Source: Candidatus Kaiserbacteria bacterium (lineage in GTDB: Bacteria; Patescibacteriota; Minisyncoccia; Phycocordibacterales; UBA918). From it: 9,623 nucleotides of DNA. Positions 1 to 6,650 of the stretch are shown here, in pieces. The position numbers and the translations under genes are program-made. Where the stretch lies: positions 1 to 9,623 of the forward strand of contig JAHFMK010000013.1 of NCBI GenBank assembly GCA_023264435.1. The letters run 5' to 3'. The stretch's first letter is position 1; every line of letters starts with the position of its first letter. Below the pieces are notes generated by a model. The model saw only the letters and a program-made list of their open reading frames with translations, was not told where the DNA came from and made no database searches.

Positions 1-23
1 TTAATGAAAAAATAGGAGCGAGT

Positions 24-70
24 GATACGAAAAAACCGCGAGGCCTTCGGCCTCGCGGTTTTTTCGTATC
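24..70. terminator. Bidirectional intrinsic terminator
   Basis: A perfect inverted repeat pairs 24-44 with 50-70 (21 bp) around a 5-nt CTTCG loop. The GC-rich core (CCGCGAGGC) is flanked by six A on the left and six T on the right, so it can act as a rho-independent terminator in either direction. It separates an unseen upstream gene from the nrdA leader. The 23 bases before it contain stop codons (for example TAG at 13-15) and could be the tail of that gene, but too little is visible to call it. Confidence 0.93.
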
Positions 71-128
71 GTATCCATTACTCTGCAACCTTGCGTATTG
101 TGCATATGTATTGCTATCCACAGTCAAA

Positions 129-144
129 ACACAATATATCGTAT
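129..144 (+). promoter_or_regulatory. Candidate NrdR box upstream of nrdA
   Basis: The 16-mer ACACAATATATCGTAT agrees at 14 of 16 positions with the NrdR-box consensus as I recall it (acaCwAtATaTwGtgt). NrdR is the ATP-cone repressor that commonly controls ribonucleotide reductase operons. The location, upstream of nrdA, is right for that role. It also overlaps a weak promoter-like pair, TTGCTA at 111-116 and TATATC at 135-140. Against it, NrdR boxes usually come as two copies about 31 bp apart centre to centre, and I found no convincing partner at either expected position. The sequence is also A+T-rich, so chance similarity is possible. Confidence 0.38.
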
Positions 145-226
145 ACCATGAATAAAAAAACCTTTATTTATGAGTCTATTTTAGACATATTGAGATTGTG
201 TAGCTTATTTTAATAAATGGAACACG

Positions 227-235
227 TGCTATTAT
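227..235 (+). promoter_or_regulatory. Extended -10 promoter for nrdA
   Basis: TGCTATTAT is an extended -10 element (TGn followed by TATTAT, five of six matches to TATAAT). No good -35 lies 16-18 bp upstream, which is acceptable for extended -10 promoters. Transcription would start near 242 and leave an untranslated leader of about 119 nt that contains the hairpin at 281-309. Confidence 0.5.
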
Positions 236-280
236 AAATACAACACACGCTTTTGCTCTTCGTGTGAGATTTTGCACAAA

Positions 281-309
281 TAACAAACCACAGAAGGTGT
301 GGTTTGTTA
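281..309 (+). promoter_or_regulatory. Stable hairpin in the nrdA leader
   Basis: TAACAAACCAC (281-291) and GTGGTTTGTTA (299-309) are perfect reverse complements, giving an 11-bp stem with a 7-nt loop AGAAGGT. GTGAG (264-268) and CTCAC (311-315) can extend the structure after an asymmetric internal loop. That outer helix competes with a separate 6-bp hairpin, 244-249 with 261-266. No T-run follows, so it is not an ordinary terminator. It lies in the predicted leader, 52 nt before the chosen nrdA start, and may affect mRNA stability or translation. A TTG codon in frame with nrdA lies inside the 3' arm at 304. Confidence 0.55.
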
Positions 310-360
310 CCTCACGCTCATAGAGAGTGGAGTTTTACCAACGTAAACGTATACCTGAAT

Positions 361-3249
361 ATGATCACCACTATTATTAAACGAAATGGCACAACAGTTT
401 CATTTGATCCGACAAAGATTGTTCGGGTAATGAAAAAAGCTTTTGCTGCAGAGGGTGTTACGGTTGATGACAGTACACTTGAACAGATGACAGATAGGGT
501 TGTGGTTAATCTTGCGATACGATGTGATGGTAAGGATGCGTGTCCGACCGTGGAGCATGTTCAGGATCTGGTAGAAAATACGCTTATGGAACGGGGATAC
601 TTTACTGTTGCAAAGGCATACATTTTATATCGATTTAAACAAAGTGAAGTCCGAAAACAAGAAGTTTTGAAAGAAATCGAAGAGCAACGACTTATGATTG
701 TCCGAAGCGATGGAAGTACCGAACAATTTTCACGTGAGAAAATGACTGCGTATATTCAGGAATTTACACGAGGATATGATACAGAAATTGATGTGCAAGA
801 AATTGTATCGCAGATTGAGCGAGAAGTATATGATGGCATTAAGACAAAAGAGATGGCAAAGCTTGTTACGTATATTCTCCGTGCACGTATTGAACAAGAT
901 CCAGCATATTCTATGGTGGCCGCACGTCAGCTTATTCGTCGGATAGCTGATGAAGCGATTGGTCACCTCACAGCTCCCTCTAAAACTGAATACACCACCT
1001 CATACCAAAATGCGTTTGTCCGTAATATCCGCATTGGTGTTGATACAAAAAAGTATGATGAAGCAATGCTCGGATACAATTTAGACACACTCGCACAGGC
1101 AATAAATCCTGAACGAGACGACCTCTTTAAATATTTGGGTATCGAAACATTGCACGATCGATACTTTGTTCGTGTTGATGGACGGGGGGTTATCGAGATG
1201 CCACAGATGATGTGGATGCGTATTGCTATGGGGCTCGCATTGCAAGAACAGCAAAAAGAAGCGAGAGCGATTGAGTTTTATAACATCATGTCGCAAATGC
1301 ATTTTGTCCCGTCTACACCAACGCTCTTCCATGCAGGTACGCCACATCCACAACTATCCTCGTGTTATCTCAATATTGTAGAAGATGATTTGAAGCATAT
1401 TTTTAAAGTATTTGGTGATAATGCAATGCTTTCAAAATGGGCAGGTGGAATAGGAACTTCATGGAGCAAACTCCGTGGCATGGGTGCGGAGATTAAAAGT
1501 GCTGGCATCACTTCACAAGGCACCGTACCATTTCTCAAAATTGCAAACGATGTAACCGTAGCTATCAATCGTTCAGGACGGCGACGTGGTGCAACATGTG
1601 TCTATATGGAAAATTGGCACATTGATTTTGAAGATTTTCTTGAGCTTCGTAAAAATACAGGAGATGAACGTCGTCGTACACATGACATGAACACCGCATC
1701 ATGGATTTCAGATTTATTTATGAAACGAGTGAAGGAGGATGGACAGTGGACACTTTTTTCTCCCGAAGAAGCAGTTGACCTTACCGAGACATACGGAAAA
1801 CAATTTGAAGCGTTATTTGAAAAGTATGAAGAAATGGCAGATCATGGCGAGATTAAGAAATTTAAACGCATGAAGGCACGAGACCTCTGGAAGAAACAGC
1901 TCGGTATGCTTTTTGAAACAGGACACCCGTGGATCACCTTTAAAGACCCTTCAAATATTCGTTCACCACAAGACCATGCAGGAGTAGTACATAGCTCAAA
2001 TCTGTGCACCGAGATTACACTCAACACATCAGCAGATGAAACTGCAGTATGTAACCTTGGTTCCATCAATTACCCAAAGCATATCAAAAATGGAGCATTG
2101 GATATTGAAATGGTAAAAACGACAGTCAAGACCGCGATGCGTATGCTCGACAATGTTATAGACCTTAACTTTTATCCAACAGTTGAAGCACGCAACTCAA
2201 ATATGAAGCATCGTCCAGTAGGATTGGGAATTATGGGATTCCAAGATGCCCTCTACATGCTCAATATCCCCTTTGCATCTGATGCATGTGTTGATTTCTC
2301 TGATAGTTCAATGGAGATTATTTCGTACTACACTATTCTTGCATCGACTGACCTTGCTCGAGAACGTGGTGCGTATCAGAGTTTTAAGGGTTCAAAATGG
2401 GACAGAGGTATTTTCCCACTCGACACTATCACGCTTCTTGAAACAGAACGCGGTATTGCAACTGGAACCAATAAGACGGAACGTCTCGACTGGGGGGTGG
2501 TGCGGGAGGCGGTGAAGCAATATGGTATGCGTAACTCAAATACCATGGCAATTGCACCGACTGCAACCATTGCAAATATTGCAGGAGTTATTCCAGGAAA
2601 CGAACCTATCTATAAGAATATTTATGTGAAGTCAAATATTTCAGGAGATTTCATTATTGTGAATGAATATTTGGTTAGTGATCTCAAAAAGATTGGATTG
2701 TGGAATGATGAGATGCTCAATGCAATTAAGTACAATGATGGAAGTCTTATGAATATCCCGAGTATCCCCGTCGAACTCAAACAAAAATACAAAGAAACTT
2801 TTGAAATTGATATGCGATGGTTGGTGAAGTCAGCCGCATCGAGAGGAAAATGGATTGATCAATCACAATCACTCAATATTTTCTTTAACGGGACGTCGGG
2901 ACAAGAACTCTCAGAGCTGTATCTCTATGCATGGGAGTCAGGACTCAAAACAACCTATTATCTTCGTACGTTGGGAGCATCACAGGTAGAAAAATCTACA
3001 GTGGCAACCGCAGGAACGCACCTTCGCAAAGAGGGAGGGTCAGTACAGGATGGTGATAGAGAGACTGTGGTAATCGTAACTGAAACGGTAATGCAAGAGT
3101 CTGTGTCAGATATAAGAGGTGCTATTCCGTCACCAATTTCAACACCATCACCATTCACAAAGATGGTTCATGAACAGGAGTCTGTTGTCGTAAAACCATC
3201 TATCAAGCTTCATGTTGCAGAGGACGCAATTTGCGAATCTTGTCAATAA
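361..3249 (+). CDS. nrdA: Class I ribonucleoside-diphosphate reductase, alpha (catalytic) subunit
   Basis: Reduces ribonucleoside diphosphates to deoxyribonucleoside diphosphates in the cytoplasm, in complex with NrdB. The product is 962 aa. Two tandem ATP-cone domains occupy about residues 2-97 (IIKRNGTTVSFD) and 111-200 (IVRSDGSTEQFS); such domains normally carry allosteric activity control. The reductase N-domain starts near 211 and is followed by the ten-stranded barrel. The catalytic residues are visible by motif alignment: Cys335 in SSCYLN and Cys564 in AVCNLG are the redox pair, Cys549 and Glu551 in NLCTEI are the thiyl-radical site, and Tyr866-Tyr867 in TTYYLRT are the radical-transfer tyrosines. 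A flexible tail ends in CESCQ (Cys958, Cys961), the shuttle pair reduced by thioredoxin or glutaredoxin. ATG 361 is chosen because the ATP cone begins there. An in-frame TTG at 304 would add 19 unusual residues and lies in a hairpin. No Shine-Dalgarno is evident. nrdB follows 81 bp downstream. Confidence 0.97.
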   Translation: MITTIIKRNGTTVSFDPTKIVRVMKKAFAAEGVTVDDSTLEQMTDRVVVNLAIRCDGKDACPTVEHVQDLVENTLMERGYFTVAKAYILYRFKQSEVRKQEVLKEIEEQRLMIVRSDGSTEQFSREKMTAYIQEFTRGYDTEIDVQEIVSQIEREVYDGIKTKEMAKLVTYILRARIEQDPAYSMVAARQLIRRIADEAIGHLTAPSKTEYTTSYQNAFVRNIRIGVDTKKYDEAMLGYNLDTLAQAINPERDDLFKYLGIETLHDRYFVRVDGRGVIEMPQMMWMRIAMGLALQEQQKEARAIEFYNIMSQMHFVPSTPTLFHAGTPHPQLSSCYLNIVEDDLKHIFKVFGDNAMLSKWAGGIGTSWSKLRGMGAEIKSAGITSQGTVPFLKIANDVTVAINRSGRRRGATCVYMENWHIDFEDFLELRKNTGDERRRTHDMNTASWISDLFMKRVKEDGQWTLFSPEEAVDLTETYGKQFEALFEKYEEMADHGEIKKFKRMKARDLWKKQLGMLFETGHPWITFKDPSNIRSPQDHAGVVHSSNLCTEITLNTSADETAVCNLGSINYPKHIKNGALDIEMVKTTVKTAMRMLDNVIDLNFYPTVEARNSNMKHRPVGLGIMGFQDALYMLNIPFASDACVDFSDSSMEIISYYTILASTDLARERGAYQSFKGSKWDRGIFPLDTITLLETERGIATGTNKTERLDWGVVREAVKQYGMRNSNTMAIAPTATIANIAGVIPGNEPIYKNIYVKSNISGDFIIVNEYLVSDLKKIGLWNDEMLNAIKYNDGSLMNIPSIPVELKQKYKETFEIDMRWLVKSAASRGKWIDQSQSLNIFFNGTSGQELSELYLYAWESGLKTTYYLRTLGASQVEKSTVATAGTHLRKEGGSVQDGDRETVVIVTETVMQESVSDIRGAIPSPISTPSPFTKMVHEQESVVVKPSIKLHVAEDAICESCQ

Positions 3250-3267
3250 GAATGACAGAACAAAAGA

Positions 3268-3276
3268 TGCTATACT
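3268..3276 (+). promoter_or_regulatory. Possible internal extended -10 before nrdB
   Basis: TGCTATACT in the 81-bp nrdA-nrdB gap resembles an extended -10 element (TATACT, five of six). No properly spaced -35 is present. No terminator lies between the two genes, so nrdB is probably mainly co-transcribed with nrdA. This site would at most add extra nrdB transcript. Confidence 0.3.
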
Positions 3277-3330
3277 TGCCATAATCAAGAAAAAATATTA
3301 ATCAGTGTACATACATAAATTCAACGAAGC

Positions 3331-4365
3331 ATGGCGATAAAAAAAGATGCACCACCCGTCGATATCAATAAGCGACGCGCAATTAACGGACAGGATGCTG
3401 ATGTGATACAGCTTTATCCAATGAAACATGAATGGGCGTGGCAGTATTATAATGCGGCAAACTCAAATCACTGGCTTCCGACAGAAATCAGTATGCAACT
3501 TGATATTGAACAGTGGAAATCTGACAAAATACTTTCACAAGATGAACGACATGCGTTTGAAACGGTACTTGGCTTCTTCACGACTGCTGATTCTATCGCA
3601 GCAAACAATGTGGTGATTGCAACATATCGACACATCACATCGCCTGAAATACGTATGTATTTGCTTCGTCAAGCGTATGAAGAGGCAATTCATACACACG
3701 CATACCAATATATCGTGGAATCGTTGGGGATGGATGAGTCAAAGATATTCAATATGTATCGTGAGAAGAGTGCTATTTATAATAAAGCAAGTTTTATTCT
3801 CTCCTTTAATGAAGGTATTTTTGATAAAAACTTTCAAACAGGTACATTTGAAAATGATCAAAAATTCCTTGAAAATCTTTGTATTTTTTCCCTTATTATG
3901 GAGGGTATCTTTTTCTATAGTTCGTTTGCGGTGATATTTGGCTTTCAGCGTCAGGGTAAACTCACGGGAAGTGCGGAGCAGATTCAGTACATTATGCGTG
4001 ATGAGTCAATGCACCTCAATTTTGGATGTCAACTCATTAATACAATTCGAGAAGAACAACCAGAGCTTTGGACTGCAGAATTTCAAGCAAAAATAGTCGC
4101 GAATGTAAAAGAGGCAGCACGGCTCGAATACACGTTTGCACAAGAGGTATTCCCCGCAGGGATTTTTGGTATGAATGCTACTGGCTTTAGACAATATATT
4201 GAGCATATTGCAGATAGACGATTGGAGCGTGTGGGACTACCAGCACAATTCAATGTCACTAATCCTTTCCCGTGGATGAGTGAAGCGATAGACCTTCCGA
4301 AAGAAAAAAATTTTTTTGAGACTCGAGTGACTGAGTATAAAGTAGGGGGAGCACTCAATTGGTGA
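3331..4365 (+). CDS. nrdB: Class I ribonucleoside-diphosphate reductase, beta (radical-generating) subunit
   Basis: This 344-aa ferritin-like subunit builds the metal cofactor and radical used by NrdA. All six expected metal ligands can be aligned: Asp87 (TTADSIAANN), Glu118 and His121 (EEAIHTHAY), Glu191 (MEGIFFY), and Glu225 and His228 (RDESMHLNFG). Tyr125, four residues after His121, matches the radical tyrosine of E. coli NrdB. This separates it from the Chlamydia-type class Ic enzyme, which has Phe there and Glu as first ligand, although the local EEAIHTHAYQYI sequence resembles that group. The C-terminus (TEYKVGGALNW) is the expected flexible tail that docks into NrdA. ATG 3331 gives a normal-length N-terminus. 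There is no clear Shine-Dalgarno. The gene ends TGG TGA and runs into a terminator 22 bp later. The metal in the site (Fe or Mn) cannot be read from sequence. Confidence 0.96.
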   Translation: MAIKKDAPPVDINKRRAINGQDADVIQLYPMKHEWAWQYYNAANSNHWLPTEISMQLDIEQWKSDKILSQDERHAFETVLGFFTTADSIAANNVVIATYRHITSPEIRMYLLRQAYEEAIHTHAYQYIVESLGMDESKIFNMYREKSAIYNKASFILSFNEGIFDKNFQTGTFENDQKFLENLCIFSLIMEGIFFYSSFAVIFGFQRQGKLTGSAEQIQYIMRDESMHLNFGCQLINTIREEQPELWTAEFQAKIVANVKEAARLEYTFAQEVFPAGIFGMNATGFRQYIEHIADRRLERVGLPAQFNVTNPFPWMSEAIDLPKEKNFFETRVTEYKVGGALNW

Positions 4366-4386
4366 TTATATATAAGAAAAATAAGA

Positions 4387-4415
4387 AAAAAGCCCACACC
4401 CTGTGTGGGCTTTTT
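4387..4415. terminator. Bidirectional terminator between convergent nrdB and the 48-aa gene
   Basis: AAAAAGCCCACAC and its complement form a 13-bp stem, 4387-4399 with 4403-4415, around a tight CCT loop, with A-run and T-run flanks on both strands. It lies 22 bp after the nrdB stop and 25 bp after the stop of the minus-strand gene, so it serves both convergent transcripts. Confidence 0.92.
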
Positions 4416-4439
4416 GATGGTTGCATGTAAAATGCAATG

Positions 4440-4586
4440 CTAGAAGTATAGGTCTCCTTGATCTGGGTTTTCGAATCGGATTGCTTCATCAGGTTCAAAG
4501 ATAGCGATTCGCGAATTTCCTTGCAATTGATGGAGTATATCAGCATCGTCTGGTGAAAACCGTATCTCAATTTGTTTGGGTTCCAT
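4440..4586 (-). CDS. Small acidic hypothetical protein (48 aa)
   Basis: On the minus strand an ATG at 4586 opens a 48-codon frame ending in TAG at 4440. The protein begins MEPKQIEIRFSPDDADILHQ and ends NPDQGDLYF. It is rich in Asp and Glu, with no transmembrane segment, signal peptide or cysteine. Three signs support a real gene: a strong Shine-Dalgarno-like GAGAGAGGT ending 4 nt before the ATG, an extended -10 (TGCTATACA) just upstream, and a terminator 25 bp after the stop. I do not recognise a family. The first part (IEIRF, then a polar turn and DADILHQL) looks like a beta strand followed by a helix, which would suit a tiny domain or binding partner, but that is a guess. It is convergent with nrdB and divergent from the metalloprotease gene, so it forms its own transcription unit. 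Confidence 0.68.
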   Translation of the reverse strand: MEPKQIEIRFSPDDADILHQLQGNSRIAIFEPDEAIRFENPDQGDLYF

Positions 4587-4602
4587 ACTGACCTCTCTCG
4601 AG

Positions 4603-4611
4603 TGTATAGCA
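4603..4611 (-). promoter_or_regulatory. Extended -10 promoter for the 48-aa gene
   Basis: Read on the minus strand, TGCTATACA is TGn followed by TATACA, an extended -10 sequence. It lies about 16 bp before the start codon, so the transcript would have a leader of roughly 10 nt that includes the GAGAGAGGT ribosome-binding site. No convincing -35 is seen. It shares a 122-bp divergent intergenic region with the promoter of the metalloprotease gene. Confidence 0.48.
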
Positions 4612-4692
4612 TATAAAGGACATTAGCCTTCATGATTGTATCATCAAGGATTACTCAGAGTGAATTGTATGTGCATAATGAGAGTGATGTTT

Positions 4693-4701
4693 TGTTATAC
4701 T
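4693..4701 (+). promoter_or_regulatory. Extended -10 abutting the metalloprotease start codon
   Basis: TGTTATACT (TGn-TATACT) ends 7 bp before the ATG at 4709. Normal -10 to +1 spacing would put the first transcribed base at or within a base or two of the start codon, so the mRNA would be essentially leaderless. No good -35 is found. Confidence 0.5.
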
Positions 4702-4708
4702 ATTAGGT

Positions 4709-5665
4709 ATGCGTCTCTGGATACTCATAGTAATACTTATTGCTTCGCTTGTGGGAAGCGGTTTTCTTTACGGGCAATTACATACAGTGTGCAACACACC
4801 GGTACACTATCGTATCGGTACTATTGATGAACGATTTGGTACAAATCAAACAGAACTACGGCAGAGTGCTTTACATGCAGAAGCGTTATGGGAAAAGCCA
4901 TTACATAAAGATTTGTTTGTATATGATGAAAATGCATCACTACCAATTAATCTTACCTTTGATACACGGCAAGAGAATGCATTAAAAGAGTTAGAACTTC
5001 GTGAAGATCTACAGACAAAAGCAGGAATGAGTGAGAGCGTTAGTGTGCAGTATGAAAAACTCATTACACAGTTCCGAGCACTTAAGAAGCAATACGAATC
5101 GCGAGTGATTGCATATCAAACGGCACTTGATGCATATAATATTGAAGTCGAAACATGGAATAAAAAGGGAGGAGCCCCACCAGAAAAAATACAAGACCTT
5201 CGTGACCAAGAACGTGTACTTCAAAAAGAATTAACAAGCCTGCAAACTCTTTCAGATACATTAAATAAAATTATTGTAGAGCTCAATAAAATAGGCTCAC
5301 ATGGAAATGCATTGGTGACAGATTATAATACGATTGTGTCAGAATACAATAAGCGATTTGGTGAAGGAGGAGAATTTACGCAAGGAGATTATACAGGTAC
5401 CGCAATTGATATCTATCAGTTTGATTCCAAAGACGAGCTTTCAGTCGTGCTTGCCCATGAGTTTGGACATGCACTTTCTCTTAACCATGTTGCAAATGAA
5501 AAATCAATCATGTTTCATTTGATGGAAAATCAAAATATTGAAGATGGTTTGACACAAGAAGATATTGCTGAATATACCAAAATCTGCGTTCAAAAAACTG
5601 GATTGTTCTCTTTTTTAGGACCACTTTTGAGTTTTATACAATCATTGCACATGATGAATACATAA
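4709..5665 (+). CDS. Matrixin-like zinc metalloprotease with long coiled-coil insertion
   Basis: A 318-aa predicted exported or membrane-anchored protease. Residues 3-20 are a hydrophobic N-terminal anchor or signal. The zinc site is HEFGHALSLNH (His250, Glu251, His254, His260), which fits the metzincin HExxHxxxxxH pattern. It is followed by SIM (266-268) as a likely Met-turn. The usual Gly of HExxHxxGxxH is Ser257 here. Residues about 30-87 (VHYRIG, then ALWEK, then LPINLTFD) look like the N-terminal half of a matrixin catalytic domain. Residues about 88-215, rich in Glu, Lys, Gln and Leu, look like a long coiled coil placed between that half and the zinc helix. A short hydrophobic stretch (299-310) near the C-terminus may be a second membrane contact. 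The ATG is likely leaderless or nearly so. The SIMPL gene follows after 49 bp with no terminator between, so the two are probably co-transcribed. The substrate is unknown. Confidence 0.85.
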   Translation: MRLWILIVILIASLVGSGFLYGQLHTVCNTPVHYRIGTIDERFGTNQTELRQSALHAEALWEKPLHKDLFVYDENASLPINLTFDTRQENALKELELREDLQTKAGMSESVSVQYEKLITQFRALKKQYESRVIAYQTALDAYNIEVETWNKKGGAPPEKIQDLRDQERVLQKELTSLQTLSDTLNKIIVELNKIGSHGNALVTDYNTIVSEYNKRFGEGGEFTQGDYTGTAIDIYQFDSKDELSVVLAHEFGHALSLNHVANEKSIMFHLMENQNIEDGLTQEDIAEYTKICVQKTGLFSFLGPLLSFIQSLHMMNT

Positions 5666-5714
5666 GATACGATTAAGGGATTATTATTGGCACAGAGAAA
5701 GTAAGAAATATTTT

Positions 5715-6506
5715 ATGTTACATGATACATTAATTCGTAAAATTGCTATTGCATGTGGCACGATGGTAGTCATTGCACTTATGGCATATACGTATAGTAC
5801 GTATAAAGGGACTCAATATATGTACTCAGGACCAGTGTCTATTTCAGTGGAAGGAACGGGTGAGGTGTTTGCAAAGCCAGATATTGCAACATTCAGTTTT
5901 ACGGTAGAAGCAAAGGAGGGAGATGCAGTTACTGCACAAAATAAATCTTCTGAAACAATGACGGGCATTATCACATACCTTAAAGAAAAGGGAGTTGAAG
6001 AAAAAGATATCAAGACTGCACAATACAGTCTTGCTCCTCAATATGAATATCCACAAACGGTATGTTCACAATGGGGATGTCCACCGCAAACAGGTGAACC
6101 AAAAATTGTAGGGTATATCGTAAGTCAGTCAGTGACGGTAAAGGTGCGAGACACCGCAAAGGCAGGTGAGCTTGTTTCAGGTATTGGAGGGAAAGGTGCT
6201 CAAAATGTGAGTGGACTCTCATTTACGATTGATGATGAAGAAGCCTTGAAAGCAGAAGCCCGAGAAAAAGCGATTATTGATGCACAAACCAAAGCAAAAA
6301 TATTGGCACATGATCTTGGAGCACGAATCGTGCGTATGAATGGTTATTGGGAGGGAGGGGATTATCCAGTGCCGTATGGTATTGGTGGTGATGCAATGAT
6401 GGCAAAAAGTGAGGCGTTAAATGTCCGTGCACCGCAACCAGCAGAACTTCCATTAGGAGAGAATACGATACGAATAAAGGTAAATATATCTTACGAAGTA
6501 AGATAG
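5715..6506 (+). CDS. SIMPL (DUF541) domain envelope protein
   Basis: A 263-aa protein with one N-terminal membrane segment (about residues 9-28) and a SIMPL/DUF541 domain covering the rest. Family marks are ISVEGTGEVFAKPDIATFSFTV written in shorter pieces: VEGTGEVFAKPD (45-56) and ATFSFTVEA (58-66), then the alternating helices with AREKAIIDAQTKAKILA-like repeats near 182-198, and the C-terminal strand IRIKVNISYEV. The biochemical function of SIMPL proteins is poorly defined; they are usually periplasmic or surface exposed. Cys117 and Cys122 (VCSQWGCPP) sit in a loop and could form a disulfide. ATG 5715 is chosen because it gives a short charged N-terminus before the membrane segment; the next Met, residue 17, would cut into that segment. 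It lies 49 bp after the metalloprotease gene and is closed by the terminator at 6518-6556. Confidence 0.88.
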   Translation: MLHDTLIRKIAIACGTMVVIALMAYTYSTYKGTQYMYSGPVSISVEGTGEVFAKPDIATFSFTVEAKEGDAVTAQNKSSETMTGIITYLKEKGVEEKDIKTAQYSLAPQYEYPQTVCSQWGCPPQTGEPKIVGYIVSQSVTVKVRDTAKAGELVSGIGGKGAQNVSGLSFTIDDEEALKAEAREKAIIDAQTKAKILAHDLGARIVRMNGYWEGGDYPVPYGIGGDAMMAKSEALNVRAPQPAELPLGENTIRIKVNISYEVR

Positions 6507-6517
6507 ATGTTTCGATG

Positions 6518-6556
6518 ATAAAAAATCCGCACGCCGAAGGCGTGCGGATTTTTTAT
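6518..6556. terminator. Bidirectional intrinsic terminator after the SIMPL gene
   Basis: An 18-bp perfect stem, 6518-6535 with 6539-6556, has the GC core TCCGCACGCC and a tiny GAA loop (five bases if the last pair is open). Six A and six T flank the core. It lies 11 bp after the SIMPL stop codon and separates that transcript from the next gene. Confidence 0.93.
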
Positions 6557-6582
6557 ATCTATCTCATACACACAGGTACATA

Positions 6583-6611
6583 TTCTCATCTATGCGTAAC
6601 GATTGTATACT
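6583..6611 (+). promoter_or_regulatory. Promoter for the lamin-tail/peptidoglycan-binding protein gene
   Basis: TTCTCA (6583-6588, four of six matches to TTGACA), a 17-bp spacer and TATACT (6606-6611, five of six) form a plausible housekeeping promoter just after the terminator. Transcription would start near 6618, which makes the upstream in-frame TTG at 6603 unusable and supports ATG 6651 as the start. Confidence 0.55.
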
Positions 6612-6650
6612 CAAAACAATAAAGATAAAGTGGTATTGCTAGGTCAATAT

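Noticed and set aside
148..213. A 21-codon frame (ATG 148 to TAA 213) that could be a leader peptide before nrdA
   Set aside because: No ribosome-binding site, no run of regulatory codons and no paired attenuator. It lies before the better promoter at 227-235. The longer in-frame version from 22 crosses the terminator and is clearly spurious.
304..360. Upstream TTG start extending NrdA by 19 residues
   Set aside because: The extension has no family similarity that I recognise, starts inside a stable hairpin and lies before the ATP cone, which begins directly after the ATG at 361.
361..3249. Intein or frameshift in nrdA, often a target for inteins
   Set aside because: The frame is continuous, the length is normal for a protein with two ATP cones, and catalytic motifs are uninterrupted and in the expected order.
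4355..4633. A 92-codon minus-strand frame overlapping the 48-aa gene
   Set aside because: It runs through the terminator and into the nrdB 3' end, its composition looks like shadow coding, and its start has no ribosome-binding site. The 48-codon frame has far better signals.
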